A DNA stretch of 11,083 bases. Source: Halobacteria archaeon (GTDB lineage Archaea; Halobacteriota; Syntropharchaeia; Alkanophagales; Methanospirareceae). The DNA lies in the NCBI GenBank assembly GCA_029932715.1, contig JAOZPO010000002.1, positions 8,623 through 19,705 of the forward strand, in the 5' to 3' direction. The first letter of the stretch is position 1. Each line of letters starts with the position of its first letter. The notes beneath the pieces were generated by a model. It saw nothing but the letters and a program-made list of their open reading frames with translations, searched no databases and was not told where the DNA came from. A program made the position numbers and the translations under genes. Below are positions 6,094 to 11,083 of the stretch, piece by piece.

Positions 6094-6546
6094 ATGTTTG
6101 ATTTTCATACGCATTCTATTTTCCGTGATGGTGTTGAGATTACGCATGTTCCCACGGAGAAAATGTGGAAAATGATAACTAAGGTGAAAGATTTGGGTGC
6201 GGAACTGGTTGTCGTACACGGGGAGACATTGGTGGAACCAGTGGAGAGCGGCACGAATAAAGCGGCGCTGAACAATCCCCAGGTGGATATACTTGCACAT
6301 CCCGGTCTTATCAGTGCAGAGGAAGCCGAACTAGCAAAGGAGAACGGAGTTTATCTTGAAATATCAGCAAGGCACGGTCATTACCTGTCTAACGGGCATG
6401 TAGCACGTATTAGTAGAAAAGCAGGGGCAAAACTGTTACTCAATTCTGATTTACATGCTCCCGGGGATTTCCTCACGGAAGAGTTTGCACATAGTATTCT
6501 CGCGGGTGCGGGCTTAGACCATGAAGAAGTGAAGAGGATAAGATAG
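6094..6546 (+). CDS. PHP-family (histidinol-phosphatase-like) phosphoesterase with apparent internal deletion
   Basis: 150 residues from ATG 6094. PHP metal-binding motifs present are H5-x-H7, E15 in VEIT, H42 in VHGE, H69 in AHPG, and D119/H121 in SDLH. Archaeal relatives of this type, as I remember them, run to about 210-230 residues. They have 60-75 residues between the first S/R-D-G motif and the G-V-E-I-T-H-V-P block, including a T-D-H metal ligand. Here FRDG (10-13) runs straight into VEITHVP (14-20), so that block and its histidine are missing, in frame. The protein may be inactive or altered, or the DNA may be misassembled. It is not the RNase P subunit Rpp30, whose sequence differs. 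It sits between srp19 and argD with gaps of 2 and 9 bp, as part of an operon. The substrate is unknown; a link to histidine synthesis should not be assumed. Confidence 0.82.
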   Translation: MFDFHTHSIFRDGVEITHVPTEKMWKMITKVKDLGAELVVVHGETLVEPVESGTNKAALNNPQVDILAHPGLISAEEAELAKENGVYLEISARHGHYLSNGHVARISRKAGAKLLLNSDLHAPGDFLTEEFAHSILAGAGLDHEEVKRIR

Positions 6547-6551
6547 GTGAT
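6545..6551 (+). promoter_or_regulatory. Ribosome binding site that decides the argD start
   Basis: AGGTGAT matches seven consecutive bases of the canonical archaeal AGGAGGTGATCC complement to the 16S 3' end and is well spaced for ATG 6556. The in-frame GTG at 6547 lies inside this site, so ATG is preferred, though GAGG at 6534-6537 could serve the GTG. Confidence 0.55.
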
Positions 6552-6555
6552 ACCG

Positions 6556-7728
6556 ATGTTTTCATCCCAAGCTGAAGTTTTTGATAAAGAGAGAAGATAC
6601 ATAATGCAAACGTACAAGCGACCGCAGATAGTACTGAAATCAGGGAAGGGTGCGATATTGAAGGACTTTACAGGTAAAGAGTACATAGATTGCGTTGCTG
6701 GCATTGCGGTGAATGTAGTTGGATATAGCCATCCTGTGGTGTTAAAAGCAGTAAAAGAGCAAGCTGATAAGCTAATGCACGTCTCGAATCTGTATTACAC
6801 GGAGCCGCAGGTGGAACTTGCGGAGAAGCTATCGGAGATAACAGGCATGTACAAGGCTTTCTTCTGTAATTCCGGTGCAGAGAGTATAGAAGCGGCATTG
6901 AAGCTGGCAACGAAGATAACAGGTAAAACCGGATTTGTAGCGGCGGAAGGTAGCTTTCACGGCAGGACGCTCGGCTCGTTGAGTGTAACATTTGGACATA
7001 AATTCAGAGCCACATTTAAGTCGCTACTATTGAACAAAGTAAAATTCGTGCGGTATAGCGATGCAGATGCAGTTAGAACTGCGATAGATGCGGACACTGC
7101 TGCTGTTATATTAGAGCCGATTCAGGGGGAGACAGGTGTGATAGTACCTTCAGACGGCTATATACGTGAAGTAAGGTCTATATGCAGCGAAAGAGGCGTT
7201 TTGTTGATTTTAGATGAGATACAGACTGGTTTTGGTCGCACGGGTCGGTGGTTTGCCAAGGAGCATGAAGGTGTAGAGCCGGATATAATGACCTTAGCGA
7301 AGGCGTTAGGTGCTGGCTTTCCTATTGGTGCAATGCTCGCGAAATCGGGGTTAGAATTTGGAGCCAGTGAGCATGCAGCCACCTTTGGCGGTAATCCCTT
7401 AGCATGTGCAACTGCACTGGCGTCTATAAAGGTGATAGAGACAGAGAAGCTGGTGGAACGATCACGAGAGCTTGGGGCATATTTCATGGACAAGGTCCGT
7501 GATGTTGGGCTGGCTTCAAATCCCGTAGTGAAGGAGATAAGGGGAAGAGGGCTGATGATTGCGATAGAACTGACGAAAAACTGTGCTGAAATAGTAAATA
7601 GTGCACAGGAACGCGGTGTTTTGATTAATTGCACTTCTGATAATGTGATACGGCTTGTTCCTCCGCTGGTTATAAGTAAAGAAGAGATAGATGAGGTGGT
7701 CTCGGTTTTGTGTGCAATTGTCAAATAG
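6556..7728 (+). CDS. argD: Acetylornithine aminotransferase (class III PLP aminotransferase)
   Basis: 390 residues from ATG 6556, normal for ArgD. It transfers an amino group from glutamate to N-acetylglutamate semialdehyde in arginine synthesis. In class III order (numbered from M at 6556) there are the VAGIAVN start (47-53), N-S-G-A-E (105-109) for phosphate binding, S-F-H-G-R-T (133-138), the PLP-contacting Asp in L-D-E-I-Q-T-G-F-G-R-T-G (D220), and the PLP Schiff-base Lys in L-A-K-A-L-G-A-G-F-P-I-G (K249). T-F-G-G-N-P replaces the usual T-H-G-G-N-P near residue 276, a mild variation. Activity on succinyldiaminopimelate or 4-aminobutyrate cannot be excluded from sequence. The gene follows the shortened PHP gene closely; no other arginine genes are in view. 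Confidence 0.92.
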   Translation: MFSSQAEVFDKERRYIMQTYKRPQIVLKSGKGAILKDFTGKEYIDCVAGIAVNVVGYSHPVVLKAVKEQADKLMHVSNLYYTEPQVELAEKLSEITGMYKAFFCNSGAESIEAALKLATKITGKTGFVAAEGSFHGRTLGSLSVTFGHKFRATFKSLLLNKVKFVRYSDADAVRTAIDADTAAVILEPIQGETGVIVPSDGYIREVRSICSERGVLLILDEIQTGFGRTGRWFAKEHEGVEPDIMTLAKALGAGFPIGAMLAKSGLEFGASEHAATFGGNPLACATALASIKVIETEKLVERSRELGAYFMDKVRDVGLASNPVVKEIRGRGLMIAIELTKNCAEIVNSAQERGVLINCTSDNVIRLVPPLVISKEEIDEVVSVLCAIVK

Positions 7729-7792
7729 AACCAATAGTTATGATATTACAGGTCATGGCTGCTTAAAAATAGACGACAAATAGAGACGTAAG

Positions 7793-8452
7793 ATGACTTT
7801 GACTCTCGACTTGCACATACATACGAATTACTCGCATGATGGGCGTGATACAGTGGAAAAGATAATAGAAAGCGCGATAGCGCAACAGCTTGACGGTATC
7901 GCGATATGCGACCACGACACGATAGCAGGTTCTCATGCCGCGCGAGAATACGTATCCAGGCACAATCAGGATTTGATAGTTATACCCGGGATAGAAGTAA
8001 CGACAGCTAAAGGGCATTTACTCGTCCTTGGACTGGAGACAGGAATAGCAAAAGGGTTATCGGTTGAGGAAACGATAAGGATAGCAAGGGAGAAAGAGAG
8101 GGAGCAGAGAAGCACAGTTGTAATTATTGCACCGCATCCGTTTCATCCGTTCCGGCACAGCATCGGTAACGTATGCTTGCATCCGGGCATAGATGCGGTA
8201 GAAACGTACAACTCACGGTATTTCCTGGGCGTTGCGAATAAAATAGCGCATATAAAGGCAGTGCGTAATAATATTACCCAGGTGGTGGGGAGCGATGCAC
8301 ATTCAGCGGAATGCGTAGGTCTTGCGACAGTAGAGGTTGAAACACGCGTTGAGACAGAAGCGATTCTGAAAGAGCTAAAAGAGGGGGACGTAAGGATAAG
8401 GAGCTGTAAGAGAACACCTTTTTGGGTCTGTTTCAAACAATTCTTTCTCTGA
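7793..8452 (+). CDS. PHP-domain metal-dependent phosphoesterase
   Basis: 219 residues, apparently complete. Metal ligands occur in canonical order: H8-x-H10, D40/H41 in CDHD, E68 in PGIEVT, H75 in KGHLL, H115 in APHPFHP, and D168/H170 in GSDAHS. A PHP-associated C-terminal stretch (VGLATVEVET) follows. This layout is that of the TrpH/COG0613-like PHP group, which hydrolyses phosphoesters of small molecules or nucleotides; the substrate is unknown. The start is the first ATG after an in-frame TAG at 7781, with no clear ribosome site. It lies 64 bp after argD on the same strand. It retains the motif II (CDHD) region that the PHP gene at 6094 lacks, so the two are useful to compare. Confidence 0.87.
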   Translation: MTLTLDLHIHTNYSHDGRDTVEKIIESAIAQQLDGIAICDHDTIAGSHAAREYVSRHNQDLIVIPGIEVTTAKGHLLVLGLETGIAKGLSVEETIRIAREKEREQRSTVVIIAPHPFHPFRHSIGNVCLHPGIDAVETYNSRYFLGVANKIAHIKAVRNNITQVVGSDAHSAECVGLATVEVETRVETEAILKELKEGDVRIRSCKRTPFWVCFKQFFL

Positions 8453-8505
8453 ATTAGTCTCCTGTAACTCCAAAATGATAATACTAATTATATAATATAA
8501 CAAAT

Positions 8506-9270
8506 ATGGGCTGGAAGAGCTATTTGGGTTGTTATAAACCTGCGAAGCCGAAAGAGATAAAGAACGGCATAAAGGCGAAGAGCAAACGAGGAGCAATTGG
8601 TGAGATCAACGCCAGGGTACAAGGTACACGACCAAAGCCATACGACGTCAGAATTCAATTGAAACCGATTTCTGAATCCGATGATTGGGAGAATGTAACA
8701 GAAGCAATGGCATCGAAGGCGATATTTGCAGCTAAGTTGCTTTCAGGCGAGATGCCACAGGACATCGAGGATGCTTTCGGCGAAGCCCGGGTACCTCTTT
8801 TCCCAACATCAAAGAAAGAGCTCAAAACTGACTGCTCGTGTCCCGATTGGGCAAATCCATGCAAACATATTGCTGCTGTCTACTATCTCCTGGCAGAGCG
8901 GTTTGACGAAGACCCGTTTCTTATCTTCAAACTACGCGGACAAACAAAGGAAGAGATTATTGATGAGCTACGCGAAAAACGTGCTTTAACTGCGAAAGGA
9001 GAAACAGAAGTGATAACTACTGCTCGCTCTATGGCTGATACGGTCAGACCACTGGAGGACTGCCGGGATTCTTTCTGGCAATCCGGAGCTGCTTTGGACT
9101 GCTTTTCCGTTAACCCTGCGCGTCCTGAGGTGGAGAATGCGGTTCTTAAAAGGCTTGGCAATGCCCCTTTCCATGTTGGTAAAGCCAATCTCAATTCTTT
9201 ACTGTCGAAAGCATACGAGATAGCGAGCCGTAAAGCACTGGAGAAAGCATCTGGAGACTCAGAACAGTGA
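8506..9270 (+). CDS. SWIM zinc-finger protein with apparent internal deletion
   Basis: 254 residues. The SWIM finger is C110-x-C112-x6-C119-x-H121 within DCSCPDWANPCKH, just after the K-A-I-F-A-A-K-L-L-x-G-E-M-P-Q block (71-85). This matches the COG4279-type SWIM proteins, which probably bind DNA or protein and are often encoded next to SNF2-family helicases in other genomes. No helicase is visible here. In relatives, the K-R-G-A-I-G-E stretch (27-33) is followed by about 45 residues containing a Trp-rich W-W-x-K-R-W motif before the A-R-V-Q-G block. Here GAIGE joins INARVQG directly, so that part appears lost in frame. No ribosome site precedes the ATG; A/T-rich DNA upstream may allow leaderless translation. 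It converges on trm56 with a 30-bp gap. Confidence 0.83.
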   Translation: MGWKSYLGCYKPAKPKEIKNGIKAKSKRGAIGEINARVQGTRPKPYDVRIQLKPISESDDWENVTEAMASKAIFAAKLLSGEMPQDIEDAFGEARVPLFPTSKKELKTDCSCPDWANPCKHIAAVYYLLAERFDEDPFLIFKLRGQTKEEIIDELREKRALTAKGETEVITTARSMADTVRPLEDCRDSFWQSGAALDCFSVNPARPEVENAVLKRLGNAPFHVGKANLNSLLSKAYEIASRKALEKASGDSEQ

Positions 9271-9300
9271 TAAACAGATAGATTTGAGCTTATAACAGCA

Positions 9301-9834
9301 TTACTCATTTATCTTCTTTTTCAGCTCTTTTCCTCTCCGTTTCGGCACTATTTCTAACTTTGCATTATCAAATTTCTCCTTTAGCTCTTTACCCTGTTGC
9401 AGATAATCAAGGAACAAGCATAAAGCCGCTATTTCCGAATGCGGTTGGTTACCAGCAGCGATATTCCAATCTGCAGCTTCAAACACATCATAAGGTACTT
9501 TCTCGGCACCTACTATAATCATTATCCTTTCTGACTTCGCTCTTACTTCATTTATCACATCGAGGATGTTCTCGCCGTACATCGTCAGATGACAGACTTT
9601 CCCTTCTTCTCGTTTCCAGTTCGTTACTTCTTCTTTCCAGTTCACGCCTGTTCTAACAAAGAAGTCACCACCCCACCTGCTTGTCACTTCTCTTATACTT
9701 CGCTCTATGCCTTTATCATTAGATGCGAGTAGCATACCGTTAGCTCCAAATGCCCGTCCCACTAACCCAACATGCGTGGTCACCCGTTTGTCTCGTTCCG
9801 GCCGGTGCCCTAATCTCAGTACTACTATTTCCAT
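9301..9834 (-). CDS. trm56: tRNA (cytidine(56)-2'-O)-methyltransferase Trm56
   Basis: 177 residues, typical of this archaea-specific SPOUT methyltransferase, which 2'-O-methylates C56 in the T-loop of tRNA using S-adenosylmethionine. The N-terminal signature L-R-L-G-H-R-x3-D-x-R-x-T-T-H-V-G-L (6-24) and the C-terminal knot motifs V-G-A-E-K-V-P (108-114) and N-Q-P-H-S-E-I-A-A-L (129-138) are all present. The tail is rich in lysine and glutamate. The start is ATG at 9834-9832; the upstream minus strand is A/T-rich (CAATATTATTA about 50 bp away) but has no clear ribosome site. It converges on the SWIM gene. Confidence 0.95.
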   Translation of the reverse strand: MEIVVLRLGHRPERDKRVTTHVGLVGRAFGANGMLLASNDKGIERSIREVTSRWGGDFFVRTGVNWKEEVTNWKREEGKVCHLTMYGENILDVINEVRAKSERIMIIVGAEKVPYDVFEAADWNIAAGNQPHSEIAALCLFLDYLQQGKELKEKFDNAKLEIVPKRRGKELKKKINE

Positions 9835-9965
9835 CTATGCACTTCTTATCAGAAGAATTTGAAAGATAAGTAATAATATTGTATTGGAACATCCATTCTG
9901 AGTACAGAAGGGCGGAAAGAGAAAGATGATGAAATGGATGGAGGTGGGAAAGGGGTATTCCAGTT

Positions 9966-10169
9966 GTGGAGCAGAAGCGATGTACAGGGTGTAGAGATTG
10001 TATCAGTGTTTGTGAACCAAATGCAATTGAAATCGTGGATGAAAAAGCGATAATAGATTATGGGCGGTGTTGCAAATTGAAACGGGGTCATCCGAACATT
10101 TTCATCGTCAATTTTGAATATTCGCTCTATAAACAAATTATAGGTTATCATCTGGATATTGTAAAATAA
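9966..10169 (+). pseudogene. Ferredoxin-like fragment with one 4Fe-4S motif
   Basis: 67 codons from GTG 9966. The first part is ferredoxin-like: C6-x2-C9-x2-C12-x3-C16, then EPNAIEIVDEKAIIDYGRC, where a second CxxCxxCxxxC normally begins. Instead the sequence turns to C35-C36-K-L-K-R and about 30 unrelated residues, so only one cluster could be bound. The start is also doubtful. An excellent GGAGGTG site (9940-9946) is 19 nt before GTG 9966, and the only in-frame codon at normal spacing is ATT 9957, a very rare initiator (this would read M-P-V-V-E-Q-K-R-C). In-frame stops lie at 9927-9932. It is either a decayed dicluster ferredoxin or a small one-cluster protein. I favour a remnant. Confidence 0.4.
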
Positions 10170-10302
10170 CTTGCCTGAGGTCTATACAGGTAATGCGTTT
10201 ATCATTCCACTTGTTTCTTCTAACATGAAATGGCTATTGGAGTTACGATTATTTAAATATAGTTGAATCTACTATTTTGGAAAACCAACCCTATGAAAAG
10301 CA

Positions 10303-10319
10303 GAAAAGCTTTTATATAG
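10303..10319 (+). promoter_or_regulatory. BRE/TATA promoter of the NfeD-SPFH operon
   Basis: GAAAAGCTTTTATATAG carries the same purine-rich BRE plus TTTATATA box (10311-10318) seen near 5240. Initiation would fall near 10340, about 25 nt before the NfeD start. The remainder of the 196-bp gap (10170-10365) is A/T-rich and shows no other feature. Confidence 0.65.
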
Positions 10320-10365
10320 TTTAAGATAAACATATAATATTGAAACTATTCAGAACGAGAAACAA

Positions 10366-10821
10366 ATGATAGAACTTCTTGATACGTGGTTATGGGCAGT
10401 ATTTTTGGTGGTTGGTCTCCTGATGATTCTTTTAGAGCTGTTTATAGGCGTGGAGACAGGTTTTGACCTTGTAATGCTTGGCTCTGCCCTGATATTGGGT
10501 GGTCTCCTGACAAGTTTTGCCAATTCGTGGCTTGTAACTGCCCTCTGTGCAAGTGCCTTCTGCACGCTGTACGTGGGCATTGGACGGAAATACGTTAAGG
10601 CGAAGCTGAAAGTGAGCGATACAAAGACGAACGTTGATGCAATAATCGGTAAGACGGGAACAGTCAAAAGCAGTATTGGCAAAGATGCGAGTGGTCTGGT
10701 AAAGATAGGAAACGAGGAATGGCGGGCGATATCTGAGGAAGGTATTAATGTAGAAGAAGGAGAAGATATTACTGTGGTTGATGTGACTGGAGTCACGTTA
10801 ATCGTAAAAAAGAGGGAATAA
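10366..10821 (+). CDS. NfeD-family membrane protein (short form)
   Basis: 151 residues. Hydrophobic segments at about 8-28 and 36-72 contain the L-E-L-F-I-G-V-E-T-G-F stretch typical of NfeD. A soluble OB-fold domain follows (about 90-150) with I-I-G-K-T-G-T-V (93-100), a conserved G-x-V-K-I-G-N-E-E-W-R-A strand pair (109-120) and V-V-D-V-T-G-V-T-L-I-V at the end. The ClpP-like protease domain of long NfeD proteins is absent, so this is the short class. Short NfeD proteins are encoded beside SPFH/stomatin genes and are thought to work with them in membrane quality control or microdomain organisation. Such a gene follows 19 bp downstream. There is no strong ribosome site before ATG 10366. Confidence 0.9.
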   Translation: MIELLDTWLWAVFLVVGLLMILLELFIGVETGFDLVMLGSALILGGLLTSFANSWLVTALCASAFCTLYVGIGRKYVKAKLKVSDTKTNVDAIIGKTGTVKSSIGKDASGLVKIGNEEWRAISEEGINVEEGEDITVVDVTGVTLIVKKRE

Positions 10822-10826
10822 GAAAG

Positions 10827-10832
10827 AGGAGG
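10827..10832 (+). promoter_or_regulatory. Ribosome binding site of the SPFH gene
   Basis: A perfect AGGAGG lies 8 nt before ATG 10841 and fixes that start. Confidence 0.8.
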
Positions 10833-10840
10833 ATAAAAAA

Positions 10841-11083
10841 ATGGAAATAGGATTTGCAATAGGTGTAGTCCTTTTCGTTATTGCAGTGGTTACGTTGCTG
10901 AAGGCAGCAACTACAGTGAGCCAGTATGAAAGGGGAATTGTGGAAAGATTTGGGCAATATAAGGAGACTCTGGACCCGGGCTTGAGGTTCATCGTGCCTT
11001 TTATTGATAGTATTGCAGAACGGATAGACATGCGTGAGACGGTCATTGACATCGCACCTCAGGCGGTTATCACAAAGGATAAC
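10841..11083 (+). CDS. SPFH/band 7 (stomatin-like) protein, 3' partial
   Basis: The first 81 codons are present and the gene runs off the window. An N-terminal membrane helix (about residues 4-22) is followed by the start of the band 7 domain: S-Q-Y-E-R-G-I-V-E-R-F-G-Q-Y, then L-D-P-G-L-R-F-I-V-P-F-I-D, R-I-D-M-R-E and P-Q-A-V-I-T-K-D-N, all typical of stomatin/prohibitin-like proteins. These oligomerise on the inner face of the membrane and are often substrates or partners of NfeD proteins. It shares an operon with the NfeD gene upstream, with an AGGAGG site in the 19-bp gap. Confidence 0.92.
   Translation, partial: MEIGFAIGVVLFVIAVVTLLKAATTVSQYERGIVERFGQYKETLDPGLRFIVPFIDSIAERIDMRETVIDIAPQAVITKDN

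Noticed and set aside
5665..6300. Minus-strand frame of about 210 codons across srp19 and the first PHP gene
   Set aside because: It lies opposite two genes with recognised families, has no ribosome site and shows no recognisable domain.
6094..6546. RNase P subunit Rpp30 as identity of the first PHP gene
   Set aside because: Tempting because of the SRP19 neighbour and the PHP-like fold. However, the HxH, VHGE, AHPG and SDLH ligands fit a histidinol-phosphatase-like PHP enzyme, and Rpp30 lacks these motifs.
7158..7724. Minus-strand frame inside argD
   Set aside because: Serine- and proline-rich antisense of a clear aminotransferase.
9849..10151. Minus-strand frame opposite the ferredoxin fragment
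   Set aside because: Aromatic-rich product with no domain or ribosome site; the plus strand carries a real Cys motif instead.
10270..10292. TTGG-AAAA-CCAA inverted repeat upstream of the NfeD promoter
   Set aside because: Four-base arms are expected by chance in this A/T-rich stretch.

Overview
The window looks like archaeal chromosome of moderate GC, most probably from a methanogen-related euryarchaeote (an ANME-1 or Syntrophoarchaeum-type lineage would fit, but that placement is inference). The archaeal assignment rests on SRP19, the archaeal tRNA C56 methylase Trm56, a DUF166 protein, an archaeosortase with a matching C-terminal sorting signal, a NosD-type beta-helix surface protein, and BRE/TATA promoters of the form GAAAA(G/C)TTTATATA. 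There are thirteen protein genes, two of them cut by the window edges, plus one ferredoxin-like fragment. I see no tRNA, rRNA, CRISPR array or insertion sequence, and no gene-free stretch over about 210 bases.

Left third (1-5197), cell-surface sorting. The window opens inside a large secreted protein: the end of a KP-43-like subtilase, its beta-sandwich, a beta-helix and a PEF-CTERM-like tail (VPELST, hydrophobic helix, RRK). After a convergent DUF166 gene come an archaeosortase with its Cys/Arg/His triad intact, an EpsI-like partner joined to it by an ATGA overlap, and a convergent CPBP (CAAX-type) intramembrane protease whose 3' end overlaps the EpsI gene by 30 bp. In bacteria, exosortases are associated with EpsI and in some systems with CAAX-protease-like proteins, so this may be one sorting module lying beside one of its substrates.

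Middle (5198-9270). A divergent intergenic region carries two identical 14-bp BRE/TATA copies 21 bp apart, a small palindrome and a strong ribosome site. These precede an unrecognised 78-residue two-helix membrane protein. A hairpin with a T-run separates it from a co-directional run: SRP19, a PHP-family phosphoesterase, the acetylornithine aminotransferase ArgD, a second and complete PHP protein, and a SWIM zinc-finger protein. The first PHP protein and the SWIM protein both appear to have lost an internal in-frame block compared with their families as I remember them.

Right end (9301-11083). Trm56 lies on the minus strand. It is followed by a ferredoxin-like remnant with one complete Cys motif and a lost second one, and then by an NfeD-SPFH/stomatin operon with a clear promoter. 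The SPFH gene runs off the window.
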